Shown in pieces: positions 36,039-45,757 of a stretch of 64,000 nt of DNA; position 1 is the stretch's first letter, and every line of letters starts with the position of its first letter. The notes under the pieces were generated by a model that did not search any database, had not been told where the DNA came from, and worked only from the letters and a program-made list of their open reading frames with translations. Source of the stretch: CAVZCK01 sp963773735 (lineage in GTDB: Bacteria > Pseudomonadota > Alphaproteobacteria > Rhizobiales > Rhodomicrobiaceae); assembly GCA_963773735.1 (NCBI GenBank), contig CAVZCK010000034.1, forward strand, positions 1-64,000, written 5' to 3'. The translations under genes and the position numbers were made by a program.

Positions 36039-37154
36039 ATGGCCGCCTATATTCTCCGCCGCCTCCTCCTGATTATCCCGACGCTGTTCGGCATCATGGT
36101 CGTGAGCTTCGTCATCATTCAGTTCGCGCCGGGCGGCCCGGTCGAGCGGATGATCGCTCAGCTCTCCGGCACCGATCCGGGCGCGACGGCGCGGATCGGT
36201 GGATCGCAGGGCGGGGATTTCGGCAATGCGAAGCAAAGCCAGCCCGGCTCATCGGCCTCGGCCATTACATCGAAATATCGCGGCGCTCAGGGCCTCGACC
36301 CGGAATTCATCAAGAGCCTCGAGAAGCAATACGGCTTCGATAAGCCGCCGCTAGAGCGCTTCGGCCTGATGATGGAGAACTATCTCACCTTCAATTTCGG
36401 CCAGAGCTACTTCCGCGATGTCAGCGTCATCCATCTGGTCGCCGAAAAGATGCCGGTTTCGATTTCGCTGGGGCTGTGGATGACGCTGATCAGCTATGGC
36501 ATTTCGATCCCGCTCGGAATTCGCAAGGCGGTCAAGGATGGCGCGCAGTTCGACGTCTGGACGAGCGCTGTTATCGTCGTCGGCTATGCCATTCCGGGCT
36601 TCCTGTTCGCCGTGCTGCTCATCGTGCTGTTCGCCGGCGGCACCTTCCTCGACTGGTTCCCGCTGCGGGGCCTGACCTCCGACAATTGGGAGCAGCTTTC
36701 ATGGGGAGGCAGGATCGTCGACTATTTCTGGCATCTGACGCTGCCGATCTTCGCCATGTCGCTGTCGTCCTTCGCGACGCTGACGTTCCTGACCAAGAAT
36801 TCGTTCCTTGACGAGATCAAGAAACAATACGTCATGACCGCCCGCGCCAAGGGCCTGACCGAGCGGCAGGTGCTCTATGGTCACGTCTTCCGCAACGCCA
36901 TGCTGATCGTCATCGCCGGCTTTCCGGGCGCGTTTCTCGGCGCGTTCTTCGCTTCCTCGCTGCTGATCGAGACGATCTTCTCGCTCGACGGGCTGGGTCT
37001 GCTCTCCTTCGAGTCCGTCGTCAATCGCGACTATCCGGTCGTCTTCGGCACGCTCTATATCTTCTCGCTGCTCGGCCTGTTCATCAATCTCATCTCGGAC
37101 CTCACCTATACCTGGATCGATCCGCGGATCGACTTCGAGTCGCGGGAGGTTTAG
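36039..37154 (+). CDS. yejB: Peptide ABC transporter permease YejB
   Basis: 371 residues. An N-terminal membrane segment (AYILRRLLLIIPTLFGIMVVSFVIIQFAPGGP) precedes a YejB-type periplasmic insert (SGTDPGATARIGG... to KQYGFDKPP). Further segments follow with the EAA loop (LTERQVLYGHVFRNAMLIVI) that contacts the ATPase. 21 bases after the binding-protein gene and 2 bases before yejE. Confidence 0.93.
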   Translation: MAAYILRRLLLIIPTLFGIMVVSFVIIQFAPGGPVERMIAQLSGTDPGATARIGGSQGGDFGNAKQSQPGSSASAITSKYRGAQGLDPEFIKSLEKQYGFDKPPLERFGLMMENYLTFNFGQSYFRDVSVIHLVAEKMPVSISLGLWMTLISYGISIPLGIRKAVKDGAQFDVWTSAVIVVGYAIPGFLFAVLLIVLFAGGTFLDWFPLRGLTSDNWEQLSWGGRIVDYFWHLTLPIFAMSLSSFATLTFLTKNSFLDEIKKQYVMTARAKGLTERQVLYGHVFRNAMLIVIAGFPGAFLGAFFASSLLIETIFSLDGLGLLSFESVVNRDYPVVFGTLYIFSLLGLFINLISDLTYTWIDPRIDFESREV

Positions 37155-37156
37155 CC

Positions 37157-38260
37157 ATGATGGAAGCCCGCCTCACCAAGGAAGAGCTGGACACCGCCGC
37201 TGGGATCGAGGCCGTCATCGGATCGCGGCGCCTCACCCTGTCGCCGATCAACCGGCGCCGCTGGGAGAATTTCAAGGCCAATAAGCGCGGCTATTACAGC
37301 CTGTGGGTTTTCCTGGCCGTCTTCATCGTCACGCTGTTCGCCGAATTCATCGCCAACGACAAGCCGCTGCTGATCAAATATGATGGCGGCTTCTACACGC
37401 CGATCTTCGTGACCTATCCCGAAACGGCGTTCGGTGGCGAATTCAAGACCGAGGCTGATTATCGCGACCCCTTCGTGCAGAACCTGATCAACGAGAAGGG
37501 CGGCTGGATGATCTGGCCGCCGATCCGCTACAGCTACCGCACGATCAACCTCAACCTGCCCGAGCCGGCGCCGTCGCACCCGTCATGGGAGAACCTTCTC
37601 GGGACGGACGATCAGGGCCGCGACGTTCTCGCCCGCGTCATCTACGGCTTTCGCATCTCCGTTCTGTTCGGACTGATACTGACGGTCTGCTCTTCGGTCA
37701 TCGGGGTCGCGGCTGGAGCGGTCCAGGGCTATTTCGGCGGCTGGGTCGACCTGCTGTTCCAGCGCTTCATCGAAATCTGGACGTCGATCCCCTCGCTCTA
37801 TCTGCTGATCATCATCGCAGCCGTTATCGAGCCGAGCTTCTGGCTGCTGCTCGGCATTATGCTGCTCTTCAGCTGGGTTTCGCTTGTGGGCGTGGTCAGG
37901 GCCGAATTTCTGCGCGGGCGCAATTTCGAGTATATCCTCGCCGCGCGCGCCCTGGGCCTCACCAACGCCAAGATCATGTTCAAGCACCTGTTGCCGAATG
38001 CCATGGTCGCCACGCTGACCTTCGTGCCGTTCATCCTGAATAGCTCTATCACCACGCTGACCTCGCTCGATTTTCTCGGCTTCGGGCTACCGCCCGGCTC
38101 GCCCTCACTCGGCGAACTGCTGGCGCAGGGCAAGGACAATCTGCAGGCGCCGTGGCTCGGTCTGACGGCCTTCTTCGTGATCGCCTTCATGCTCAGCCTC
38201 CTGATTTTCGTGGGCGAGGCGGTGCGTGACGCCTTCGACCCGCGCAAGACATTCCGCTGA
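37157..38260 (+). CDS. yejE: Peptide ABC transporter permease YejE
   Basis: 367 residues: the DppC/OppC-like partner permease. It has SPINRRRWENFKANKRGYYSLWVFL at the N-terminus, the HPSWENLLGTDDQGRDVLARVIYGFRIS motif of this permease class and the EAA loop ARALGLTNAKIMFKHLLPNA. The C-terminal DAFDPRKTFR is typical. Inner membrane, pairs with YejB. Confidence 0.94.
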   Translation: MMEARLTKEELDTAAGIEAVIGSRRLTLSPINRRRWENFKANKRGYYSLWVFLAVFIVTLFAEFIANDKPLLIKYDGGFYTPIFVTYPETAFGGEFKTEADYRDPFVQNLINEKGGWMIWPPIRYSYRTINLNLPEPAPSHPSWENLLGTDDQGRDVLARVIYGFRISVLFGLILTVCSSVIGVAAGAVQGYFGGWVDLLFQRFIEIWTSIPSLYLLIIIAAVIEPSFWLLLGIMLLFSWVSLVGVVRAEFLRGRNFEYILAARALGLTNAKIMFKHLLPNAMVATLTFVPFILNSSITTLTSLDFLGFGLPPGSPSLGELLAQGKDNLQAPWLGLTAFFVIAFMLSLLIFVGEAVRDAFDPRKTFR

Positions 38261-38262
38261 GG

Positions 38263-39909
38263 ATGGCCGGCATGAACCCAGCAAGCGATACACTGGTCGA
38301 CATCCGTAATCTTTCGGTCGACTTCCGCAGCGCCGACACGACGACGCACGCGGTGAAGGATATTTCTTTCGATATCAAGAAGGGCGAAACGGTCGCGCTC
38401 GTCGGCGAGTCGGGTTCGGGCAAGAGCGTGACCGCCCTGTCGATCATGCGCCTTCTGCCCCATCCAGCGGCGCACCATCCAAGCGGGGAGATCTTTTTCA
38501 AAGGCCGCGATGTGCTCAAAATGAGCGAAGCAGAGACCCGGCAGATCCGCGGCAATGACGTCGGCATCATCTTTCAGGAGCCGATGACCTCGCTCAATCC
38601 GCTGCATCTGGTCGAAACGCAGGTCGGCGAAGTCCTCAAGCTACATCAAGGCCTGAGCAATGGCGCGGCGCGCGAGCGGACCATCGACCTTTTGACCAAG
38701 GCGGGCATCCGCGATCCGCTTCTGCGCATGAAAGCCTATCCGCATCAGCTTTCGGGCGGTCAGCGCCAGCGCGTCATGATCGCCATGGCGCTTGCTAACA
38801 ATCCCGACCTCCTCATCGCCGACGAGCCGACCACGGCACTCGACGTCACCATTCAGGCGCAGATTCTGGCGCTGCTTAAACAGCTTCGGGCCGAACTGCA
38901 CATGGCGATGCTGCTCATCACGCACGACCTCGGCATCGTGCGGAAAATGGCCGACCGCGTCTGCGTCATGCGCTATGGCGAGATCGTCGAGCGAGGCTCG
39001 GTCGAGGAGATTTTCGCCGCGCCCAAGCACAGCTACACCAAGCATCTGATGGCCTCCGAGCCGAAGGGCGACCCGCCGGCAGCCGATCTGTCCGCGCCGG
39101 TGGTGATGGAGGCGGAGGATCTGAAGGTCTGGTATCCGGTCAGGCGCGGTCTGCTGCGGCGCACGGTCGATCACATCAAGGCCGTCGACGGCCTGTCCCT
39201 GAAGCTGCGCGAGGGCCAGACGCTCGGTGTCGTCGGCGAGTCGGGCTCGGGAAAGACGACACTCGGTCTGGCGCTTCTGCGTCTCGTGTCGAGCCGCGGT
39301 CCGATCGCCTATGTCGGCGAGCGCATCGATGGGTTGAGGTCAAAAGAGATGCGGCCATTCCGCCGGCATATGCAGATTGTGTTTCAGGACCCTTATGGCT
39401 CGCTGTCGCCGCGTCTGTCCGCCAGCCAGATCATCGAGGAAGGGCTGATCATCCAGAACCCGAAAATGACGAACGGGGAGCGCCGCGTGCGGGTCTCGCG
39501 CGCGATGGAGGAAGTCGGCCTCGATCCCGCGACGCAGGATCGCTATCCGCACGAATTCTCGGGCGGCCAGCGCCAGCGAATTGCAATCGCGCGGGCGATG
39601 GTCCTGGAGCCGAAATTCGTCATGCTCGATGAACCAACCAGCGCGCTCGACGTTTCGGTACAGGCGCAGATCGTTGACCTTTTGCGCGAGCTCCAGAGGC
39701 GGCACAGCCTCGCCTATCTGTTTATCAGCCATGATCTGAAGGTCGTCAGGGCCCTCGCAAATGACATGATCGTCATGCGCGCCGGAAAGGTGGTCGAGGA
39801 AGGCACGGCCGATGAGATCTTTCGCAGCCCTAAGACAGACTACACCCGCGCCCTGATCGCGGCGGCCTTCGACCTGGAGGCCAGGCACGAGGCCGCCGTT
39901 GCCCGCTGA
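38263..39909 (+). CDS. yejF: Peptide ABC transporter ATP-binding protein YejF (fused dimer)
   Basis: 548 residues with two complete ABC ATPase domains. Domain 1: Walker A GESGSGKSVTAL, signature LSGGQRQRV, Walker B LLIADEPTTALD. Domain 2: GESGSGKTTLGL, FSGGQRQRI, VMLDEPTSALD. The fused DppD-DppF arrangement is typical of YejF. A second Met at 38272 is an alternative start. Last gene of the operon; convergent with the next gene. Confidence 0.95.
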   Translation: MAGMNPASDTLVDIRNLSVDFRSADTTTHAVKDISFDIKKGETVALVGESGSGKSVTALSIMRLLPHPAAHHPSGEIFFKGRDVLKMSEAETRQIRGNDVGIIFQEPMTSLNPLHLVETQVGEVLKLHQGLSNGAARERTIDLLTKAGIRDPLLRMKAYPHQLSGGQRQRVMIAMALANNPDLLIADEPTTALDVTIQAQILALLKQLRAELHMAMLLITHDLGIVRKMADRVCVMRYGEIVERGSVEEIFAAPKHSYTKHLMASEPKGDPPAADLSAPVVMEAEDLKVWYPVRRGLLRRTVDHIKAVDGLSLKLREGQTLGVVGESGSGKTTLGLALLRLVSSRGPIAYVGERIDGLRSKEMRPFRRHMQIVFQDPYGSLSPRLSASQIIEEGLIIQNPKMTNGERRVRVSRAMEEVGLDPATQDRYPHEFSGGQRQRIAIARAMVLEPKFVMLDEPTSALDVSVQAQIVDLLRELQRRHSLAYLFISHDLKVVRALANDMIVMRAGKVVEEGTADEIFRSPKTDYTRALIAAAFDLEARHEAAVAR

Positions 39910-39957
39910 GGCGCGTCTGGTGCGGCAAACATCCCGGTGTATCAACATCCACGCAGT

Positions 39958-40731
39958 TCAGATCGATGGTGACCGCCGCAGGTCTGTGCTCGATGAGACC
40001 CGGCCTGCGATCCTTGGCGACGCGGCCTTGCGCATCGTGGCGACGCGGTCGCAAACGTCCATCGTCGGACATCCTGGAACATCAGCGATGAGCGCTGCGA
40101 TGCCCCGCCGACGAAGCCGCATCAAGAGCGCGGAGAAATCCGCCAAGCCGAGGTGATCGCCAAGTCGGATTTCGTCGATCAGCAAGAGAGACGGACGGGC
40201 CGCGAGCGCGGCGGCGATCGCCAGAAGCTGTTTTTGGGCGGGGCTCAGGCACCCGGCTTTCTGGCTCACGGCATCACCAAGCCCGACGAATTCCATGATG
40301 TCACGGGCTTCTTCATGGAGCGAAGGACCGCCTTCGCGCGGGAAGAAGGGACGCGGGCAAATCGCGCCGCCAAGCACGACATTTTCGAACGCCGTCAGAT
40401 CCGGTGCCAGGGTTATTATCGGAAGGGCGCGCACGATGCCGCGCCGCTGCCGCTGCTCCTGAGAGAAGCGCGTGAGGTCCTGGCCGTTGAAGATAATCCG
40501 GCCCGAAGTCAAAGCGATTCTACCAGCAATAAGGTCGATGAGAGTCGACGTGTCCGAAAATTTGCCGCCGACGACACCAACAATTTCGCCGCGACCCACG
40601 TGGAGCGACGAGCCATAAAAGAGTGTTCGCCCAGCCGCCTTCGAGGCAACCGTCTTTGCAATAGCCTGAACGTCGAGCAATGGGAGCTCGGCCGTCTTGC
40701 GCGTCCGCTGAGCGCTCCACGCGAGCTCCAT
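39958..40731 (-). CDS. Degenerate ABC-ATPase-like protein
   Basis: 257 residues resembling LivG-type ABC ATPases: VQAIAKTVASKAAGRTLFYGSSLHVGRGEIVGVVG at the N-terminus, TLIDLIAGRIALTSGRIIFNGQDLTRFSQEQRQRRGIVRALPIITLAPDLTAFENV in the middle, and LLLIDEI at Walker B. The ATP site is damaged. Walker A reads GGKFSDTST (residues 55-63), with Thr 61 where the essential Lys should be; the signature reads LSPAQKQLL instead of LSGGQ; the H-loop His is absent. The frame is intact and no permease is adjacent. Likely a pseudoenzyme or decaying gene. Confidence 0.65.
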   Translation of the reverse strand: MELAWSAQRTRKTAELPLLDVQAIAKTVASKAAGRTLFYGSSLHVGRGEIVGVVGGKFSDTSTLIDLIAGRIALTSGRIIFNGQDLTRFSQEQRQRRGIVRALPIITLAPDLTAFENVVLGGAICPRPFFPREGGPSLHEEARDIMEFVGLGDAVSQKAGCLSPAQKQLLAIAAALAARPSLLLIDEIRLGDHLGLADFSALLMRLRRRGIAALIADVPGCPTMDVCDRVATMRKAASPRIAGRVSSSTDLRRSPSI

Positions 40732-41250
40732 ATACCTTTCCCCCCAGGATCAGAAGTGTGACTCAAATCACGCCGAAAGCACCCATTTTTAGCTATGGTC
40801 AGAATGTGTTTTGATTTTGGCAACGTGCGGCAGTCTCGTAAAATAACTTATGCTGTTCTCAGAGCGATCTGAAGTCTGATACATAAAAATTGAGATAAAG
40901 CTTCATTATATTGTTGTAAAGACCAGCGTCAACGTCGAACCGAAACGCGGCCCAAATTACTGAATCAACGATGTTTTTTATCGATCGGAATGGCGAATTG
41001 GGGGAACTCCCTCGACGTGGCATTGAAAATGAGCCATAGAAATCGGGAATTGTAATTCCAAATACGCCACAACCTTCTTCAAATTCTTCGAATAATAACG
41101 TGGTGCACGCCGCTTATTTCAGGATCCATAAGTAATAAAACGTAGACAAGTCTCGAACTCTTGGTTTCACGCAAACGCGCCTGCCCGTCCAAACTGCTTT
41201 CGGCGATTTTTCTGGCGCAATCGAGGGCGGACCTGCCCCTCAAGCCGTTT
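40732..41250. other. AT-rich intergenic region, no gene seen
   Basis: 519 bases, visibly richer in A and T than the flanks. It contains the perfect palindrome GGAATT-GT-AATTCC (41046-41059) and several A/T runs. No coding signal on either strand. The composition suggests promoter DNA for the leftward degenerate ABC gene or a remnant of foreign DNA. Confidence 0.45.
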
Positions 41251-42687
41251 CTACTCTCCTGGCACCGGCGCCTCGGCTCGCATCTCGGGCGGTTTCGCGA
41301 CGGCGACGGCTCGGCCTGTGAGTTCGGCGCCTGCCTCCGGCGGCAGGGTCGCAAAGATCAGCGCGGACATCGCGCCGATCACGGCGACGATCAGGAAGGC
41401 GGCTGTGAAGTCTCCGATGTGGATCGCGCTGTCGCCGCGCAGCAATTGTTCGGACTCCAGCACGAGCGCGGCCGCGGCGACGCCGATCGATAGGGAAAGC
41501 TGATGTGCGGCGCTGGCAAAGCTGGTCGCCTGGCTCATCACCGGCGGCGCGACGTCCGCATAGGCGAGCGAGTTGACCGCGGTGAATTGCAGCGAGCGGA
41601 AGAAGCCGCCGATCAGCAGCACGCCGATAATGACGGCATGGGGTGTTGCCGGCGTGAAAAAGGCGCAAGCTGCGACGAATGCCGAGCTCACGATCGCATT
41701 GGTGACCAGCACGCCTCGAAATCCCAGCCGCCGAAGGATCGGTGCGGCAGATAATTTCATGGCAAAGGCGCCGACGGCGGCGAAAAATGTCAGCAAACCT
41801 GATGCAAAGGCCGTCAACCCGAACCCGACCTGGAATAGAAGCGGCAGGAGGAACGCCATGGCTCCGATGCCGATGCGGAACGCCGACCCGCCGATGACGC
41901 TGGCCCGGAAGGTCGGTACCTTGATGAGATCAAGATTGAGGACGGGTCGAGGCGTTTGCCTCGCATGGCGCACATAGAGCCAGGAGAACATTGCGCCGGA
42001 AATCACCAGAAGCACCGCAATCCACCACGGCACCAGCGCCTGGCCGAGTACGGCTAATCCGAAAACGAGGCCTGAAAGGCCGACGCCAAGCAGCACGAAT
42101 CCGCGCAGATCGAGCGGCGGCGTTTCCCGCTCACGAATATCGGCGATGAAGCGCGTGACGAGGAGGATGCCGAGCAGGCCGATCGGAATGTTGATGAAAA
42201 AGATCCAGCGCCAGCTGAAATAGGTGGTGATGAAGCCGCCAAGCGGCGGTCCCATGATCGGACCGATCATTGCCGGAACCGTGAACCAGGCAAGGGCCGG
42301 CACCAGCTCGTGCTTGGGCACCGATCGCAGGATCACCAGGCGGCCGACGGGAGTCATCATCGCTCCGCCTATGCCTTGCACGATGCGCGAGATGACGAAA
42401 TCGGTGAGACCATTGGCGAAGCCGCAGGTGATCGAGCCGAGCATGAAGATCGCAAGCGCCAGCCGGAAAATCGTCTTGGCGCCGAAGCGGTCGGCCATCC
42501 AGCCGCTTATGGGGATGAACACCGCGAGCGACAGGAGATAGCTGGTCAGTGCAAGTTTCAGCGCGATCGGATCCTGACCGAGATCGCGCGCGATTGCCGG
42601 CAGCGAGGTCGCCAACACCGTGGCGTCCATGTTCTCCATAAATAATGCGCAGGCGACGATGACGGGAACGAGGAAGCGGCTCTGCAT
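41251..42687 (-). CDS. DHA2-type (EmrB/QacA) MFS drug exporter
   Basis: 478 residues with 14 predicted membrane segments. Motif A-like GWMADRFGAKTIFRLAL, the NMDATVLATSLPAIARDL first-helix signature and LVPALAWFTVPAMIGPIMGPPLGG (motif C) identify the 14-helix proton-coupled DHA2 family. Substrates are probably lipophilic toxins; no regulator is adjacent. The flavin reductase gene lies divergently. Confidence 0.9.
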   Translation of the reverse strand: MQSRFLVPVIVACALFMENMDATVLATSLPAIARDLGQDPIALKLALTSYLLSLAVFIPISGWMADRFGAKTIFRLALAIFMLGSITCGFANGLTDFVISRIVQGIGGAMMTPVGRLVILRSVPKHELVPALAWFTVPAMIGPIMGPPLGGFITTYFSWRWIFFINIPIGLLGILLVTRFIADIRERETPPLDLRGFVLLGVGLSGLVFGLAVLGQALVPWWIAVLLVISGAMFSWLYVRHARQTPRPVLNLDLIKVPTFRASVIGGSAFRIGIGAMAFLLPLLFQVGFGLTAFASGLLTFFAAVGAFAMKLSAAPILRRLGFRGVLVTNAIVSSAFVAACAFFTPATPHAVIIGVLLIGGFFRSLQFTAVNSLAYADVAPPVMSQATSFASAAHQLSLSIGVAAAALVLESEQLLRGDSAIHIGDFTAAFLIVAVIGAMSALIFATLPPEAGAELTGRAVAVAKPPEMRAEAPVPGE

Positions 42688-42954
42688 GATAATCCTTGAG
42701 AAAGGCGTCCCGGGACGGAGGTTGCCTAGCGCATATGGCGTGGCTTGGGCCGAATGCGAAGGTGGCGCGGATGTGCGTCGCAGTCAATGCTGCTATCACG
42801 CATCCGCAGGACTGGGGGAGGCCAGGCGCCCTTTTCGCCGGCCGATGCGATACGCTCGTCCGGTAAAAGCTCCATTCTCGAAATCGCTTCACGCCGAGCC
42901 GCGGTCTTCGCTAATGTGGCGGCGAGTTGCGATTAGCCGATCAAGGATTCCGCT

Positions 42955-43551
42955 TTGTTTTACACCGCCGAAGACCCGCACGGCCTGCCGTTCGATCCGT
43001 TCAAGGCGATCATCGCGCCGAGGCCGATCGGCTGGATCGGCAGTATGGACAAAGGGGGACGCGTCAATCTCGCGCCCTACTCGTTTTTTAATGCCGTCGC
43101 CAGCCGGCCCAATATGATCGCCTTTTCCAGCGAAGGTATGAAAGACAGCGCCAGAAATGCGCGCGACATGGGGGAGTTCACCTTCAGCCTTGCCACCCTG
43201 CCGCTGGTCAAGCAGATGAACCTCTCTTCCGCGAGCTTGCGGGAGGGGGAAAACGAGTTCGATTTCGCCGGCTTGACCATGGCGCCGTCGCGCCTCGTGC
43301 GGCCACCCTACGTCGAAGAAAGCCCGGCCGCGCTCGAATGCAAAGTCGTCAGTTTCATACAACTCAAGGATCTGCATGGCGAGGCGATGGAAAAATATCT
43401 CGTGATCGGGCAGGTCGTCGCCACGCACATCAAGGACGAGTTCATCACCAACGGCCGCTTCGACGTGGTGAAAGCGCAAACGATCGCGCGCTGCGGCTAT
43501 AATGACTATGCGACCGTCGAGTCCCAATGGGAACTCCTGCGGCCAAGCTGA
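42955..43551 (+). CDS. Flavin reductase-like (FMN-binding split barrel) protein
   Basis: 198 residues starting at TTG 42955. IIAPRPIGWIGSMDKGGRVNLAPYSFFNAVASRPNMIAFSS is the N-terminal signature of the flavin-reductase/DIM6-NTAB family; KDSARNARDMGEFTFSLAT and LECKVVSFIQL follow. These proteins bind FMN and act as flavin reductases or FMN oxidoreductases; the substrate is unknown. A downstream start is not obvious, so TTG is accepted because homology begins within the first ten residues. Confidence 0.85.
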   Translation: MFYTAEDPHGLPFDPFKAIIAPRPIGWIGSMDKGGRVNLAPYSFFNAVASRPNMIAFSSEGMKDSARNARDMGEFTFSLATLPLVKQMNLSSASLREGENEFDFAGLTMAPSRLVRPPYVEESPAALECKVVSFIQLKDLHGEAMEKYLVIGQVVATHIKDEFITNGRFDVVKAQTIARCGYNDYATVESQWELLRPS

Positions 43552-43598
43552 TGCCGGCGCGATGCGGACACGATCGAGGGGAAGGGAGACAGACGCTC

Positions 43599-44141
43599 AT
43601 GAAACTGTCGGGCGAGAAGATTCTGCCGTTGCCGCAGGCAAGGGTCTGGCAGGCGCTGAACGATCCGGAGGTGCTGCGCCAATCGATCCCAGGCTGTGAA
43701 AGCTTCGAAAAGCTCGCAGAGAATACCTACCGTGCGACGGTGGCGAGCCGGATCGGTCCGGTCCGGGCGCGCTTTCAGGGAACGGTCCGGCTGTCCAATC
43801 TCAATCCACCTAACGGCTATACGCTATCGGGCGAAGGCTCCGGCGGAGCCGCGGGAAGCGCAAAGGGAAGCGCCGATGTCAGCTTGGAACCGGCCCCCGG
43901 CGGCACCAGGCTGGCCTGGACCGCCGATGCGCAGATCTCCGGCAAGCTTGCCCAGATCGGCTCGCGGCTGATCGAGTTGTCGGCCAATATGATGGCAGGC
44001 CAGTTCTTCGACCGCTTCGAGCAGATCCTCGCCGGCGAGAAGCCGAGCGAAGCGCTGGTCTCGGTCGTCCCGGCATGGGCCTGGATCGCCGGCGCCGCCG
44101 TCATCATCATCGCCGTGATCCTCTATCTCGTGTTCGCCTGA
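43599..44141 (+). CDS. CoxG-like SRPBCC protein (carbon monoxide dehydrogenase subunit G family)
   Basis: 180 residues from ATG 43599. MKLSGEKILPLPQARVWQALNDPEVLRQSIPGCESFEKL is the CoxG/SRPBCC signature; RIGPVRARFQGTVRLSNLNPPNGYTLSGEGSGGAAGSAKGSADVSLEP follows, ending in a C-terminal membrane anchor (WAWIAGAAVIIIAVILYLVFA). CoxG proteins help recruit or mature Mo-hydroxylases. No molybdenum hydroxylase large, medium or small subunit is in the window. Confidence 0.87.
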   Translation: MKLSGEKILPLPQARVWQALNDPEVLRQSIPGCESFEKLAENTYRATVASRIGPVRARFQGTVRLSNLNPPNGYTLSGEGSGGAAGSAKGSADVSLEPAPGGTRLAWTADAQISGKLAQIGSRLIELSANMMAGQFFDRFEQILAGEKPSEALVSVVPAWAWIAGAAVIIIAVILYLVFA

Positions 44142-44154
44142 GCCCGATTGCGGG

Positions 44155-45396
44155 TCAGACCCGCCGCCTTGCCAGCGCCTCGGCGAGCCCGGCGAGGCTT
44201 GAGAGATTATGGCAAGGCCTGAGTTCGCTGACATGGCGCTCCAACTCGCGTGCGCCCGCCGCGAGCGGGGCATATTCATCGTATCGCAACAGCGGATTGA
44301 GCCAGATCAGCCGCCGCGACGAGGCCCGCAAGCGGCGAGCGGCGTCCGCGATGCCCTCGCCGCCGGCGCGGTCGAGCCCATCGGTGAACAGGAGGACTGT
44401 CGCATTCTGGCCGAGCACGCGGCGCGCCCAATCGCGGTTGAACGCGCGCAGGCTGTCGCCAATTCGCGTGCCGCCAGACCAGTCGGCGACGAGCTTTGAG
44501 ACTTTCGCAATCGCCGCATCCGGATCGCGATCGCGCAGGGCGCGCGTGATGTTGGTGAGCCGCGTGCCGAACAGGAAGCAGTGCACCTGCTCGCGGGCGT
44601 TCATCAGCGCATAGAGGAAGTGCAGGAATAGCCGCGCATAGGCGTCCATCGAGCCGGAAATGTCGCAGAGCACGACGAGCGGCGGCCGGCGCATCCGGCG
44701 CTTCTTGAACAGCGGAAGCGGGGCGTCGGCGCCCGCGGCGCCGCTCGCGCGCAGCATCCGCCGCAGATCGAGGCGCTCGCCCGCGCTCTCATTCGTGGGC
44801 GCAAAACGGCGTGTACGGATTTCGGCGAGCGCAACCGCGATGTCCGCGATGACGCGGCGCGCAATGATCAACTCTGCTGCCGTCATCTGCTCGAAATCCT
44901 TCTCCGCGAGCGTCTCGACACCGCTGGCGCTGCCGCGCGCATCGAGCTGGAGTTCGTCGCGCTCGACGGCCTGCATCTCGCCCCTGCGCAGAAACAGGCT
45001 GTCGGCGAGGCGGCGCGCGATCGGGTCGCGCGGACGTGCCGCGACACTCGGATTCGGCACCATGGCCGAAAGAAGCTGATTGAGATAGTCCGGGTCGCGC
45101 CAGATAAGCTGAAAGGCTTGGGTGAAGATGTCGCGTTCCGAAGGCCGCGTGACGAAAACGCTGTGCAGTGTCCAATAGAGAATCTTCGGGTCTGCGATCC
45201 CCGCCGCCATCACGGCCTCGGTCGCAAGGATGATCTTTTGCGGTCCGATCGGCAGACCCGCATTCCGCAGAAGACGCGCAAAATGGAGGATGTTCGAGGC
45301 GATCTTACCGCCATCAGCTACCGATGCGGCGATATTGGCGCTAAGGCGGCGCGCCGAGCCATCCGCCTCCTGATCGCGATCCATCATCGGTGCCAT
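44155..45396 (-). CDS. VWA-domain protein, CoxE-like
   Basis: 413 residues. The MIDAS motif DISGSMD (in LVVLCDISGSMDAYARLFLHFLYAL) and GGTRIGDSLRAFNRDWARRVLG define the VWA-CoxE family; an N-terminal helical region (NILHFARLLRNAGLPIGPQKIILATEAVMAAG) is typical. CoxE works with the MoxR-type ATPase CoxD in assembling the CO dehydrogenase active site, and related pairs serve other enzymes. The MoxR partner would be expected upstream, but the stretch to 45757 holds no gene. Convergent with coxG, 13 bases between stops. Confidence 0.87.
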   Translation of the reverse strand: MAPMMDRDQEADGSARRLSANIAASVADGGKIASNILHFARLLRNAGLPIGPQKIILATEAVMAAGIADPKILYWTLHSVFVTRPSERDIFTQAFQLIWRDPDYLNQLLSAMVPNPSVAARPRDPIARRLADSLFLRRGEMQAVERDELQLDARGSASGVETLAEKDFEQMTAAELIIARRVIADIAVALAEIRTRRFAPTNESAGERLDLRRMLRASGAAGADAPLPLFKKRRMRRPPLVVLCDISGSMDAYARLFLHFLYALMNAREQVHCFLFGTRLTNITRALRDRDPDAAIAKVSKLVADWSGGTRIGDSLRAFNRDWARRVLGQNATVLLFTDGLDRAGGEGIADAARRLRASSRRLIWLNPLLRYDEYAPLAAGARELERHVSELRPCHNLSSLAGLAEALARRRV

Positions 45397-45757
45397 GAAC
45401 TTGGCTTCCTCTCCGAAGAGTTTACGGCATTCTCACATTTGACTCGGCTATAAAATGCGCGCGCTCCCCCCTTTTTGTCATGCTGAGTAAGCGGAGCAGT
45501 ACCCGAGCATCCATGCCGCCACCTTAGCGCAAGTTGATGCACCAGCGGCATGGATCGCCGGAACAACTTCGCGGGGTGCATTGCGACACCACGCTCAACG
45601 CAGGGCCGGGGCGACGTCAATTCGGTCGCTGCGCCTCGTTCTTGTTAACGTCCCACAATCCCGATCGCGTCAAGCCCGGCGAAAGCTATGCAACTTAAGA
45701 GTGCATAAAGCACCGCTGCTTAGACTGCATAGATTAACATCCGCCAGGGCTTCGTCG
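45397..45757. other. Intergenic, no gene seen
   Basis: 361 bases between the divergent CoxE-like and GDP-fucose synthase genes. No coding signal with family resemblance; presumed to hold the two promoters. Confidence 0.45.

Noticed and set aside
44155..45396. Part of a CO dehydrogenase operon
   Set aside because: No large, medium or small hydroxylase subunit is present in the window.
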